The translations under genes and the position numbers were made by a program. Source: Streptomyces coelicoflavus (GTDB taxonomy: Bacteria; Actinomycetota; Actinomycetes; Streptomycetales; Streptomycetaceae). From it: DNA of 64,000 nucleotides. Position 1 is the stretch's first letter. Each line of letters opens with the position of its first letter. Positions 8,276-17,022 of this stretch are shown piece by piece. The notes below the pieces were generated by a model. It was not told where the DNA came from, ran no database searches, and saw nothing but the letters and a program-made list of their open reading frames with translations. Where the stretch lies: positions 367,039 to 431,038 of the forward strand of contig NZ_BEWB01000010.1 of assembly GCF_003112555.1 (NCBI RefSeq). Direction: 5' to 3'.

Positions 8276-9133
8276 ATGCTGCGCATCGCCGTCCCCAACA
8301 AGGGTTCCCTGTCAGGCCCCGCGGGGGAGATGCTGCATGAGGCCGGCTACCAGCAGCGCCGCGAGTCCAAGGAACTGCGGATCGTCGACCCGGTCAACGA
8401 GGTCGAGTTCTTCTACCTCCGCCCCCGCGACATCGCGATCTACGTCTCCTCCGGCAAGCTCGACATCGGCATCACCGGCCGCGACCTGCTCATCGACTCA
8501 GGAGCCCACGCCGAGGAGATCCTCCCGCTCGGCTTCGCCCGCTCCACCTTCCGCTTCGCCGGCAAGCCGGGCGCCGCGCAGGGCATCGACGACCTCAAGG
8601 GCCGTACCGTCGCCACCTCCTACGAGGGCATCGTCGCCGCCCACCTGGCCGACCGGGGCGTCGACGCCTCCGTCGTCCACCTGGACGGCGCCGTGGAGAC
8701 CGCCATCGAGCTCGGCGTCGCCGAGGTCATCGCGGACGTCGTCGAGACCGGCACCTCCCTGCGCAACGCGGGCCTGGAGGTGTTCGGCGAGCCCATCATG
8801 AAGTCCGAGGCCATCGTGATCCGCCGCTCGGGCGCCGAGCCCGACGAGACCACCGAGCCCAAGGTCCAGCAGTTCCTGCGCCGCCTCCAGGGCGTCCTGG
8901 TGGCCCGGACCTACGTGATGATGGACTACGACTGCCGGGTGGAGCAGCTGGAGAAGGCCGTCGCCCTCACCCCCGGCCTGGAGTCCCCGACCGTGTCCCC
9001 GCTGCACAACGAGGGCTGGGTCGCCGTCCGCGCCATGGTCCCCGCCAAGGAGGCCCAGCGGATCATGGACGACCTGTACGAGATCGGCGCCCGGGCCATC
9101 CTGACCACGGCCATCCACGCCTGCCGGCTCTGA
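8276..9133 (+). CDS. hisG: ATP phosphoribosyltransferase (long form)
   Basis: A 285-residue HisG of the long, homohexameric type: it joins ATP and PRPP in the first committed step of histidine synthesis. The start MLRIAVPNKGSLSG is the family N-terminus, with AAAGGAAG ahead of it. The PRPP-binding loop is visible as DVVETGTSLRNAGLE. The C-terminal about 70 residues (from TPGLESPTVSPL) form the PII-like regulatory domain that binds histidine for feedback inhibition and is absent from the short HisG/HisZ form. Forms a unit with hisE; the remaining his genes are elsewhere. Confidence 0.97.
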   Translation: MLRIAVPNKGSLSGPAGEMLHEAGYQQRRESKELRIVDPVNEVEFFYLRPRDIAIYVSSGKLDIGITGRDLLIDSGAHAEEILPLGFARSTFRFAGKPGAAQGIDDLKGRTVATSYEGIVAAHLADRGVDASVVHLDGAVETAIELGVAEVIADVVETGTSLRNAGLEVFGEPIMKSEAIVIRRSGAEPDETTEPKVQQFLRRLQGVLVARTYVMMDYDCRVEQLEKAVALTPGLESPTVSPLHNEGWVAVRAMVPAKEAQRIMDDLYEIGARAILTTAIHACRL

Positions 9134-9171
9134 CCCCCTCCCCGCCTCGGAGCACGACCCGGAGCCACACC

Positions 9172-9642
9172 ATGCCCGACACCACGCCGGACCACCTCCC
9201 TGCCCTGCCCGTCACCTTCCGTCCCGGACGCACCCGTGCCGTCCTGATCGTCCTCGCGGTCGTCACCTTCGTGACCGTCACGGTGCTCGGGATGGTGCTG
9301 GCCGGCCTCGGCCCGGGGGAGCGCCTCAGCTTCGTGCTGACGGCACTCGTCCTGGCCGGCGTGCTGCTCCTGCTGGCCCGCCCCCGGGTCGTCGCCGACG
9401 AGACGGGCGTCACCGTGGTCAACCTGACCGCCAGGCGGCACCTCGCCTGGCCCGAGATCCTGCGGGTCAACCTCCGCCAGGGCGACCCCTGGGTCTTCCT
9501 CGACCTCAGCGACGGCACCAGCCTGCCCGCGCTCGGCATCCAGCCCGGCATCGCCAAGCAGCGTGCCCTCGCCGACGCACGTGCCCTGCGCGACCTCGTG
9601 GAGGCCCGTTCCGGTGCCCTCCCCGAGGCGCCGCGTGACTGA
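9172..9642 (+). CDS. Small membrane protein with bacterial PH-like domain
   Basis: A 156-residue protein with two adjacent transmembrane helices (about residues 22-44 and 49-68) followed by a soluble domain of the bPH_6 type (bacterial pleckstrin-homology fold), recognised by VVADETGVTVVN, an RRHLAWPEI segment and ALGIQPGIAKQRALADA. This family is conserved next to hisG in Actinobacteria but has no assigned role. Starts 38 bp after hisG in the same direction, so probably the end of the hisEG unit; a hairpin terminator follows. Confidence 0.85.
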   Translation: MPDTTPDHLPALPVTFRPGRTRAVLIVLAVVTFVTVTVLGMVLAGLGPGERLSFVLTALVLAGVLLLLARPRVVADETGVTVVNLTARRHLAWPEILRVNLRQGDPWVFLDLSDGTSLPALGIQPGIAKQRALADARALRDLVEARSGALPEAPRD

Positions 9643-9694
9643 CGCGGCGCCGCCGACCCTGCCGCGGGCACCCTTTTCGTGATTAATCTGGGAA

Positions 9695-9720
9695 CGAGGA
9701 CGCGGCCCGTCGCGTCCTCG
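9695..9720 (+). terminator. Hairpin terminator after the hisEG/PH-domain unit
   Basis: Perfect 10-bp inverted repeat, CGAGGACGCG and CGCGTCCTCG, with a 6-nt loop, 53 bp downstream of the PH-domain gene and 126 bp before the next gene. Confidence 0.65.
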
Positions 9721-9845
9721 CCCCGTCGCTCCGCCCGGTGCGCGGGGTTCCTGCTACCCGAGGAGTGACTCCCTCCGGCGATGGACGGACCGTCCTGCAG
9801 TACCTGCGCCGCTCCCTGCTGTGACACCCCACAGGCGGCGGCATC

Positions 9846-11177
9846 ATGACCACCCCCCTGCTGCTCCTGGCAGCCGCATTCCTGCTGATCCTCGCCAACG
9901 GCTTCTTCGTCGCGGCCGAGTTCGGCCTGGTGACCGTCGAACGCCCCGACGCCGAGCAGGCCGCCGCGGCCGGCGACCGGCGCGCCCACCGGGTCGTCGA
10001 GTCCCTCAAGGAGCTGTCCTTCCAGCTCTCCGGCACCCAGCTCGGGATCACCATCACCTCCCTCGTCGTCGGCATGCTCGCCGAACCGGCGCTCGCCCGG
10101 CTGCTCGACGGCCCGTTCACGGCGATCGGCGTCCCCGACGGCGCCGTGTCCGGTGTCTCGGTCGTCGTCGGCATGCTGCTGGCCTCCGCGGTGCAGATGG
10201 TGATCGGCGAGCTGGTGCCCAAGAACTGGGCGGTGTCCAAGCCGCTCCAGGTCGCGCGCTTCGTCGCCGGTCCCCAGCACACCTTCGCCCGGCTCTTCCA
10301 CCCGGTGATCGCCGCGCTCAACACCGTGGCCAACCGCCTGGTCCGCACGCTGGGCATCGAACCCGCCGAGGAGCTGGCCTCCGCCCGCACCCCCGGCGAA
10401 CTGGTCTCCCTGGCCCGGCACTCCGCCCGGGCCGGCGCCCTGGAACAGGACACCGCCGACCTCTTCGTGCGGACCCTCTCCCTCGGCGAACTGACCGCCC
10501 AGCACGTCATGACCCCCCGGGTGAAGGTCAGCGCCCTGCACTCCTCGGCCACCGCCGAGGACGTCGTCAACCTGACCCGCGCCACCGGCCTGTCCCGCTT
10601 CCCCGTCTACCGGGAGAAGATCGACGAGATCGTCGGCATGGTCCACCTCAAGGACGCCCTCGCCGTCTCCGTCCACGACCGGCTGCGCACCCCGGCCGGC
10701 CGGATCGCCCGCCCGGCGCTGCTGGTCCCCGAGACCCTGCCCGTACGGCCGCTGCTCACCCGGCTGCGCAGCGAGCAGCCCATCGCGGTCGTCGTCGACG
10801 AGTACGGCGGCACGGCCGGCGTCGTCACCCTGGAGGACATCGTCGAGGAACTCGTCGGCGAGGTCCGCGACGAGCACGACGGCCTCGACGTGCCCGAACT
10901 GGCCCCCGCCCCGCCCGAGGAGGGCCGGCCCGCCTGGGACGTCGACGGCAGCTGCCGCGTGGACGCCCTGCGCCGCGTCGGCCTGGAGGCCCCCGAGGGA
11001 CCGTACGAGACCGTGGCCGGGCTCGTCGCCGACCTGCTGGGCCGGATCCCCGCCGTCGGCGACCGCGCGGAACTGCCCGGCTGGCGGCTCTCGGTCCGCC
11101 AGGTCGGCCACTACCGCGCCGAGCGGATACGCCTGGTGCGCACCGCGCCGGTCTCCGTCCTGGAGGCGGCCCGATGA
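9846..11177 (+). CDS. CNNM/CorC-family membrane protein with CBS domains (first of two)
   Basis: A 443-residue 'hemolysin-like' protein. Domains: CNNM transmembrane domain (DUF21) about residues 1-195, with the family NGFFVAAEFGLV near the N-terminus and IGELVPKNWAVSKP; a pair of CBS domains about 215-345, including the terminal VVVDEYGGTAGVVTLEDIVEELVGE-type segment; and a CorC_HlyC domain from about 350 to the end. Family members handle Mg2+ (and sometimes Co2+) efflux or sensing; haemolytic activity is a historic label. Its stop overlaps the start of the second copy (ATGA, 11174-11177). Confidence 0.92.
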   Translation: MTTPLLLLAAAFLLILANGFFVAAEFGLVTVERPDAEQAAAAGDRRAHRVVESLKELSFQLSGTQLGITITSLVVGMLAEPALARLLDGPFTAIGVPDGAVSGVSVVVGMLLASAVQMVIGELVPKNWAVSKPLQVARFVAGPQHTFARLFHPVIAALNTVANRLVRTLGIEPAEELASARTPGELVSLARHSARAGALEQDTADLFVRTLSLGELTAQHVMTPRVKVSALHSSATAEDVVNLTRATGLSRFPVYREKIDEIVGMVHLKDALAVSVHDRLRTPAGRIARPALLVPETLPVRPLLTRLRSEQPIAVVVDEYGGTAGVVTLEDIVEELVGEVRDEHDGLDVPELAPAPPEEGRPAWDVDGSCRVDALRRVGLEAPEGPYETVAGLVADLLGRIPAVGDRAELPGWRLSVRQVGHYRAERIRLVRTAPVSVLEAAR

Positions 11178-12211
11178 GCATCCTGCAACTCCTCTTCGCC
11201 GCGCTGCTCGTGCTCGCCAACGGGTTCTTCGTCGGCGCCGAGTTCGCGCTCGTCTCGGTGCGCCGCAGCCAGATCGAACCGCTCGGCACCGCCCGTGCCC
11301 GGCAGGTGCTGTACGGGCTGGAACGCCTGCCGCAGATGATGGCCGCCGCCCAGTTCGGCATCACCGTCTGCTCGCTGACCCTCGGCGCGGTCGCCGAGCC
11401 GACCGTCGCCCACCTGCTGGAGCCGGTCTTCGAGTGGATCCATCTGCCGCACGGCATGATCCACCCGCTCGGCTACGTCATCGCCCTGGCCGCCGTCGTC
11501 TTCTGCCACCTGGTCATCGGCGAGATGGTCCCGAAGAACCTCGCGATGGCCGCCCCCGAGAAGGCCGCGCTGTGGCTCAGCCCCGGCCTGGTCGCCTTCG
11601 CCCGCCTGTGCAGGCCCGTCACCGTCGCGCTCGGCGCCTGCGCGCAGGGAATCCTGCGGCTCTTCCACGTCGAGCCCAAGGACGAGGTCGAGGCCGTCTT
11701 CACGAGCGAACAGCTCAACCGGCTGGTGGAGGACGCCGGCCAGGCCGGACTGCTGGACCCGGAGGAGCAGGAACGCCTCGAGGACGCCCTGGAACTGGGC
11801 TCCCGCCCGGTCACGGACGTCCTCCTCGCCCGCGAGTCCCTGGTGACGGTCAGCCCCTCGGTCACGCCGGGGGAGATCGTCGCGCTCACCGCCCGCACCG
11901 GGTACTCGCGCTTCCCGATCGCGGCGGACCAGGGCGCCTTCATGGGCTACCTGCACGTCAAGGACGTCCTCGACCTGGATGAGTCCGACCGCGCCGTCCC
12001 CCAGCACCTCTGGCGCCCGATGACCACGCTGCGCCCCGAACTCCCCCTGGACGACGCCCTCACGGTGATGCGCCGCGCGGCGACCCACCTGGCCCAGGTG
12101 ACGGACGCGACGGGCAAGGGACTGGGCCTGGTCGCCCTGGAGGACGTACTGGAACTCCTGGTCGGCGAGGTGAACGATCCCGCCCACAAAGAGGTGATCC
12201 TGGCGACCTGA
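11174..12211 (+). CDS. CNNM/CorC-family membrane protein with CBS domains (second of two)
   Basis: A 345-residue paralogue of the preceding gene, coupled to it by ATGA overlap. It repeats the DUF21 layout (NGFFVGAEFALV, VIGEMVPKNLAMAAPEK) and has CBS motifs around residues 220-340 ending VALEDVLELLVGEVND, but it lacks the CorC_HlyC C-terminal domain found in its partner. The two probably form a heteromeric divalent-cation transporter, a tandem arrangement common in Actinobacteria. The role in ion transport is inferred from the family. Confidence 0.92.
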   Translation: MSILQLLFAALLVLANGFFVGAEFALVSVRRSQIEPLGTARARQVLYGLERLPQMMAAAQFGITVCSLTLGAVAEPTVAHLLEPVFEWIHLPHGMIHPLGYVIALAAVVFCHLVIGEMVPKNLAMAAPEKAALWLSPGLVAFARLCRPVTVALGACAQGILRLFHVEPKDEVEAVFTSEQLNRLVEDAGQAGLLDPEEQERLEDALELGSRPVTDVLLARESLVTVSPSVTPGEIVALTARTGYSRFPIAADQGAFMGYLHVKDVLDLDESDRAVPQHLWRPMTTLRPELPLDDALTVMRRAATHLAQVTDATGKGLGLVALEDVLELLVGEVNDPAHKEVILAT

Positions 12212-12252
12212 CCGCGGGCAGCCGTGCCCCCCGGCCGCCGCTGCGGGCAGTC

Positions 12253-12296
12253 GTGCCTCCCCCAGTGCCTGAACGGCCTGGGAGGTACCCCCCAGG
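12253..12296. repeat. Streptomyces short interspersed palindromic repeat
   Basis: On the minus strand the segment reads CTGGGGGGTACCTCCCAGG, then a short variable centre, then CACTGGGGGAGG. This layout (GGGGG, CACCTCCC or TACCTCCC, loop, CTGGGGGAGG) is the short repeated palindrome scattered through Streptomyces genomes. It sits in the 157-bp gap between convergent genes and, together with the imperfect GGGTGGGCGCAGC/GCTGCGCACCCACCC hairpin at about 12304-12350, may act as a terminator. A relative sits inside the acyl-CoA dehydrogenase gene at 20118-20160. Confidence 0.6.
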
Positions 12297-12368
12297 GCGG
12301 CACGGGTGGGCGCAGCGGCACCCCGCAACGCCGGGCTGCGCACCCACCCCCGCACCGAGGCTCGCGTC

Positions 12369-14225
12369 CTACACGGCCGACGGCCCCCCGGGCCCCCGCC
12401 CCGACAGCACCTCCCCATACGCCTGCATCAGATCCGGCAACCGCAACGTCGCCAGATCGTCCCGGCTCAACGCCCCCGGATACACGGACAAGCGCAGATC
12501 CCGGTACGCACAGCTCTTCTCGTACAGCGTCCGCAGGAACCGCCCGTTCCCCAACTCGTCGATCCACCCCTGATCCACCACATGGCCCGCGACCGACCGC
12601 AGTTCGTCCAGCGCCTCCTCGTCCCACACGTCCCCGTTCTCCGCCGCGAGCACCTCCCCGATCGAGGTCAGCTCCAGCGGCCGGTACGACGGAAAGTCCA
12701 CCCGCGTCGTGAAGCGCGACGAGAGTCCGGGATTGGCGCCCAGCAGCCGGTCCATGCCCTCCGGATAGCCGGCCAGGATCACCACCAGGTGGTCCCGGTT
12801 GTCCTCGGCCCGCTTCAGCAGCACCTGGAGCGCCTCGTCGCCGTAGGCGTCGCCCTTGCCGTACCCGGAGTTGGACAGGGAGTACGCCTCGTCGACGAAG
12901 AGGACACCGCCGAGCGCGGAGTCGATCAGCTCGTTCGCCTTCACGGCGGTCTGGCCCAGGTACTCACCGACGAGGTCGGCCCGCTGGGCCTCCACCAGGT
13001 GGTCGCCGCCGAGCAGCCCGAGGGCGTAGAAGACGCGGCCCAGGATGCGGGCCACGGTGGTCTTGCCGGTGCCGGAGGGGCCGGAGAAGACGAAGTGACG
13101 TTTGGGCGGCTGCACCGGCAGGCCCTGCCCGGCCCGCAGCCGCGCCATGTTCAACTGCGCGGACAGCGCCTTGACCTGCCGTTTCACCGGTTCGAGGCCC
13201 ACCATCCGCTCCAGCTCGGCGAGCGCCTCCTCCAGCAGCGCCGGATCGGTGGGCCCGCTGGGCAGGGACGGGTCGGCCCCGCCCGCCTTCTCACGCACCG
13301 GCGGTCCGCCGAGCGGGGGCAGCGGGGCGGACAGCGAGGGCTCGGGAGCGGAGAGCTTGACGCCGCGCTCCTCGGTGCCGAAGAGGGGGTCGAGTCCGTC
13401 CAGGCCGTCCGTCCCCGCACCGGCCTGCGCGAGTCCCGCGAGGTCGGCCGGATCGTCGTAGCCGTCGCCCTCGGCGATCGCCGCCAGCCGGGCCGAGGTG
13501 TCCATGAAGGCGGGGTCGACACGGTGCACGGCCCGGTACAGCGGGAGCGCGGCGGCGCTGCGCCCGGTGCCCTCGTGGGCCCGGGCCAGCCAGTAGCGCA
13601 GCTCCTTGCGCTGTGGCTGCTCGCTGCGGCACCGCATCAGGGCCGCCGAAAGGAGTGGCTCGGCCTGCCCGAACATCTCCAGGCGGACCCGCGCCATGCC
13701 GCTGAACAGGCCGGCCTCGATGCCCAGTAAGGGGTCGCCGAGCAGCGGGTCGGTGTGCCGGACGAGCTGCTCCCAGTCCTTGACGAGGTAGGCGCGGCAG
13801 GCGTGCAGGAAGCGGACCTGGGGGTCGGAGTCCACCGGCGGCAGTCCGGCCAGCGCACGGTCCAGCTCCGGAACGTGCCGGCCGTCCAGCCAGTGCGAGG
13901 CGTGCGCCAGCAGCAGGTCGCGGGGGTTCTCCAGCACGGGCTGCACCCACCAGCCCAGCCAGTACCAGGAGTTGAGGGTGCGGCGATGGCGGGCCCGCTG
14001 CTCGCCGAAGCGGTCGCGGTTGCGGAACATTCGCAGGAGTGCGGTGGTGGTGTCGACGCGCAGGGCGTGCAGTCCCAGCCACCCGTCGGCCATCGCGGGA
14101 TCGATCCGGACCGCCGCCCGGAACTCCTCCTCCGCCTGCGGGTAGGCCCCCATGGTGTAGGCGTCCACGCCGCGCAGCCAGGCGAGTTCGGCCGGGGCCT
14201 GTGGGCCCTGCGTGCCGAAGTCCAT
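12369..14225 (-). CDS. EccA/CbbX-like AAA+ ATPase with N-terminal TPR-like domain
   Basis: A protein of about 618 residues. ATG at 14225 (MDFGTQG) is preferred because AGGTGGGGG precedes it; an in-frame GTG at 14237 would add four residues. The N-terminal half (to about residue 290) is helical with TPR-like repeats; a Pro/Gly-rich linker follows; residues about 325-600 are a CbxX/CfxQ-type AAA+ domain with Walker A GPSGTGKTTVAR, Walker B GVLFVDEAYSL and the arginine finger region NPGLSSRF. This layout is that of EccA, the cytosolic ATPase of type VII (ESX) secretion, but no other ESX gene (EccB-E, WXG100) is nearby, so the partner is unknown. It could equally be a stand-alone CbbX-like remodelling ATPase. 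Confidence 0.9.
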   Translation of the reverse strand: MDFGTQGPQAPAELAWLRGVDAYTMGAYPQAEEEFRAAVRIDPAMADGWLGLHALRVDTTTALLRMFRNRDRFGEQRARHRRTLNSWYWLGWWVQPVLENPRDLLLAHASHWLDGRHVPELDRALAGLPPVDSDPQVRFLHACRAYLVKDWEQLVRHTDPLLGDPLLGIEAGLFSGMARVRLEMFGQAEPLLSAALMRCRSEQPQRKELRYWLARAHEGTGRSAAALPLYRAVHRVDPAFMDTSARLAAIAEGDGYDDPADLAGLAQAGAGTDGLDGLDPLFGTEERGVKLSAPEPSLSAPLPPLGGPPVREKAGGADPSLPSGPTDPALLEEALAELERMVGLEPVKRQVKALSAQLNMARLRAGQGLPVQPPKRHFVFSGPSGTGKTTVARILGRVFYALGLLGGDHLVEAQRADLVGEYLGQTAVKANELIDSALGGVLFVDEAYSLSNSGYGKGDAYGDEALQVLLKRAEDNRDHLVVILAGYPEGMDRLLGANPGLSSRFTTRVDFPSYRPLELTSIGEVLAAENGDVWDEEALDELRSVAGHVVDQGWIDELGNGRFLRTLYEKSCAYRDLRLSVYPGALSRDDLATLRLPDLMQAYGEVLSGRGPGGPSAV

Positions 14226-14504
14226 CGCGTCCCCCACCTACCGTGCCCCCGTCGGTAAGCCGCCGAGCCGTCGCCCGCCGGCCGCCTCGGTCAACGGCTG
14301 CGCCGCGGACCGGAGTTGCAGGTGCGTGCGGCAATCTCCGGTAGCCCGCACCGAGGGCATCGTACCCGCGGCGGTCTTTCCTCCGAAGGGTGCGGGAGGG
14401 ACCGTTCCACGAGGTCGGGGCGACGGGGGCGCACGGCCGGACGGTGACCCAGGGTGATCGTGTGGCGCCGCGCGGCAAGCCGGGAAGCGTGCTCGGGGCA
14501 GAAC

Positions 14505-14540
14505 GAAGCCCCCGATCACGGGGGAACAACCGGGGGCTTC
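14505..14540 (-). terminator. Hairpin in the gap behind the P-loop kinase gene
   Basis: GAAGCCCCCG (14505-14514) pairs with CGGGGGCTTC (14531-14540) across a 16-nt loop, about 115 bp past the kinase stop codon. The rest of the 430-bp gap 14226-14655 holds no convincing gene or RNA; it should contain the promoter of the AAA+ ATPase gene. Confidence 0.6.
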
Positions 14541-14655
14541 GCGTCTGCGGGCGGCTTCGAACTGCCGCACATTCAGAACGTAAGACCTGTACGGCCCTTG
14601 GGTCAAGCGAAGTTGGGGCACGTTGGCGCGTTGCCGGGACGCGATCTTCACGTGT

Positions 14656-15324
14656 TCAACACATCGCGGACGGTCCGTCACTTTGCGTGAGGAAGTGGGC
14701 TCCGGTGGCGGTTCCCGCGGGTCCCGGCAGCACCTCGTACCCCTGTTCGCGCTGTCGCACCAGAAGGTGCGCGAAGGGGCGCGAGGGGTCCTCGGCGAAG
14801 TGCCGGCGCTCGGCCGGGATCCACCCGTCCCAGAACGCCCGCTGTTCCGCTCCGTCGCGCGCCCGTCCGCGGGCCCACGCCTGCTCCGGCGGCAGGTCCA
14901 TCCAGAGCAGTCCGGCAAGGTGGGGTCGCAGCGCCGCGCGGCCCGCGCCGACGCCCTCGACGAGGATCACGGGAGCGGGCGCCAGGGGGCGCGGAGCCCC
15001 GAAACGCCGGGTCCGCCAGTCGTACGGCGCGTAGCGCGCGGTCTCACCGCGCCGCAGGGGTTCGATCACCTGGCCGAGCAGCCGTGCGGTCCAGTCGAAC
15101 AGCTCTTCGTGGCTGGCGATGTCGTCGAGGCGCAGCACCGGTGCCCCGTCCAGCCCGGCCGCCAGCCGCCCGGCGAACGTGGACTTCCCTGACCCGGCGT
15201 GTCCGTCGACGCCGACGAGGCGCACGGGCCCGCAGGAGGGGGGAAGCCGGCGGAGCCGGGCTGCGAGATCGAGGATGGCGGAATCCTGCCTGTGGGCCGG
15301 AGGGACGGACACGTTCACCCGCAC
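14656..15324 (-). CDS. P-loop kinase of the uridine kinase type
   Basis: About 222 residues from GTG at 15324; alternative in-frame GTGs lie at 15318 and 15312 and no strong ribosome site decides between them. The P-loop GVDGHAGSGKST sits near residues 38-49 and an LRLDDIASHEELFDW segment follows, as in uridine kinase/phosphoribulokinase-like proteins that bind a phosphoacceptor. The later VILVEGVGAGRAAL strand is the Walker B-like segment. The actual acceptor (nucleoside, pantothenate or a small sugar) cannot be told. Divergently transcribed from the C39-type peptidase gene, with a 14-bp perfect palindrome in between. Confidence 0.8.
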   Translation of the reverse strand: MRVNVSVPPAHRQDSAILDLAARLRRLPPSCGPVRLVGVDGHAGSGKSTFAGRLAAGLDGAPVLRLDDIASHEELFDWTARLLGQVIEPLRRGETARYAPYDWRTRRFGAPRPLAPAPVILVEGVGAGRAALRPHLAGLLWMDLPPEQAWARGRARDGAEQRAFWDGWIPAERRHFAEDPSRPFAHLLVRQREQGYEVLPGPAGTATGAHFLTQSDGPSAMC

Positions 15325-15392
15325 TCTAGCCACCCGTGTCCCCGGGCTCCCGCGCCGCGGTCTCCGCACCCCGGCCCCCGTCACTGGTAGAC

Positions 15393-15406
15393 ACCAATAT
15401 TGGTGG
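15393..15406. promoter_or_regulatory. 14-bp perfect palindrome between divergent genes (candidate operator)
   Basis: CACCAATATTGGTG is a perfect, unusually AT-rich palindrome within the 191-bp gap between the leftward kinase gene and the rightward peptidase gene, about 70 bp from the former and 110 bp from the latter. Such a site fits a dimeric repressor (LacI, MarR or GntR types). The regulator is not identified. Confidence 0.5.
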
Positions 15407-15515
15407 CGTGGCGTGCGTGGAAGTGCTGGCAGGAGCGGGCGCCTGCGGCCATAGTTGGCGCACGAACGTGCAACGACGGACCCGCCCGACCCGGACACCT
15501 GGGGGTCTCCCGCCC

Positions 15516-16907
15516 ATGAGCAGAGTCGAACAGCCGTCCCGCAGAACCCTCCTGGCCGCGGCCGTCGCGGCGGCCGCCGTGGCGGGCGGAGCGATCCCGG
15601 CCACCGCCCAGGCCGCGCCCGCCGCCGGCACCGGCGGCGCCGCCGCGGGCCCCGGCCGGGCCGCCCCCCGGCGACCGGTCGACTACCACGCCTGGACCAC
15701 GTTCCGGGACTGGCGGCAAGGGGCCGCGCAGGGGGTCCGCCCCGTCGCCGGCGCCCGCCCCGGCGTCGTGATCGGCGCCCCGGCCGGCACCACCGACTAC
15801 ACCGACCCGCACACCGGCACCACGGCCGCCTGGGAGTACGCGACCTGGACCTCGCCCGTCCACCGGCTCACGGTGCCCTCGACGGAGGTCATCGCCTCCT
15901 GGAACGCGCACACGCCGAGCGGCACCTGGATCCAGGTCGAGCTGAAGGGCGCCTACTCCGACGGCACGGACACGCCCTGGTACGTGATGGGCCGCTGGAC
16001 GGCCGGCGACGGCGAACAGGACATCAGGCGGACCTCGGTCGACGACCAGGGCGACGGCAGAAGCAGCATCTGGACCGACACCTTCTCGATCGACGACGCC
16101 TCCACCGGCCTGCGCCTGACCTCCTACCGGCTCCGGCTCACCCTCCACCGCCGCCCCGGCACGCGCGCCACGCCCACCGTCTGGCGGCTCGGCGCGATGG
16201 GCTCCGACGTCCCCGACCGCTTCACCGTCCCGGCCTCCACCCCGCGCCACGCCGGGGAACTGCGCGTCCCGCGCCACTCGCAGGAGATCCACAAGGGCCA
16301 GTACCCCGAGTACGACAACGGCGGCGAGGCCTGGTGCAGCCCCACCTCCTCGCAGATGATCATCGAGTACTGGGGCGGCCGCCTCACCGAGGAACAGCTC
16401 GCCTGGGTCGACCCGTCCTACGCCGACCCGCAGGTCTGCCACGCCGCCCGCTACACGTACGACTACCAGTACGAGGGCTGCGGCAACTGGCCCTTCAACG
16501 CCGCGTACGCCGCCACCTTCAAGGGTCTCCAGGGTGTGGTGACCCGCCTCGGCTCCCTCACCGACCTGGAGACGCTGATCGCGGCCGGCATCCCGGCCAT
16601 CACGTCCCAGTCGTTCCTGGAGGAGGAGCTGACCGGGTCGGGCTACGGCACCTCGGGCCACCTGATGACCGTGATCGGCTTCACCGCCGACGGCGACGTG
16701 ATCGCCAACGACCCGGCCTCGGACGACAACGACGCCGTCCGCCGCGTCTACGACCGGCGCGAGTGGGAGAACATCTGGCTGCGGACGAAGCGGTACAACG
16801 CCAGTGGCAAGGTCGTCTCCGGCACCGGCGGCGTCTGCTACCTGTACTTCCCGGCCCACCCCGGCCCGCGGCAGCGCAAGGCCCTCGCGGCGGTGGGCGT
16901 GCGCTGA
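15516..16907 (+). CDS. Tat-exported C39-like cysteine peptidase
   Basis: A 463-residue secreted protein. ATG 15516 gives a twin-arginine signal (SRRTLLAAAVAAAAVAGG, cleavage near AQA), so it folds before export. After an Ala/Gly-rich spacer there is a beta-rich N-terminal domain (about residues 60-245) and a C-terminal peptidase_C39_2 domain (about 250-440). The likely catalytic residues are Cys274 in EAWCSPTS, His382 in GHLMTVIGF and Asp399 in ANDPAS. The family is related to bacteriocin-leader peptidases and cell-wall or protein-cleaving papain-like enzymes; the substrate is unknown. Overlapping upstream in-frame codons are rejected because only this start yields a signal peptide. Confidence 0.88.
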   Translation: MSRVEQPSRRTLLAAAVAAAAVAGGAIPATAQAAPAAGTGGAAAGPGRAAPRRPVDYHAWTTFRDWRQGAAQGVRPVAGARPGVVIGAPAGTTDYTDPHTGTTAAWEYATWTSPVHRLTVPSTEVIASWNAHTPSGTWIQVELKGAYSDGTDTPWYVMGRWTAGDGEQDIRRTSVDDQGDGRSSIWTDTFSIDDASTGLRLTSYRLRLTLHRRPGTRATPTVWRLGAMGSDVPDRFTVPASTPRHAGELRVPRHSQEIHKGQYPEYDNGGEAWCSPTSSQMIIEYWGGRLTEEQLAWVDPSYADPQVCHAARYTYDYQYEGCGNWPFNAAYAATFKGLQGVVTRLGSLTDLETLIAAGIPAITSQSFLEEELTGSGYGTSGHLMTVIGFTADGDVIANDPASDDNDAVRRVYDRREWENIWLRTKRYNASGKVVSGTGGVCYLYFPAHPGPRQRKALAAVGVR

Positions 16908-16917
16908 CCGGCACGCT

Positions 16918-17022
16918 GTGACCAAGCTCTCGGCCGCAAAAGCCGCTCACGGTGGCAAGGTGGACACCGTGAGCGGGGGGACTCCGCCCCAGCCGAAGCC
17001 CGAGATCAGCGAGAAGCCATGA
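16918..17022 (+). CDS. Possible 34-residue leader or micro-protein
   Basis: A GTG start 11 bp after the peptidase stop opens a 34-codon frame (VTKLSAAKAAHGGKVDTV...) that ends in TGA overlapping the ATG of the next small gene (ATGA, 17019-17022). The overlap is what suggests translation; the peptide is Lys/Pro-rich, has no membrane segment and matches nothing I recognise. It may be spurious. Confidence 0.25.
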   Translation: MTKLSAAKAAHGGKVDTVSGGTPPQPKPEISEKP

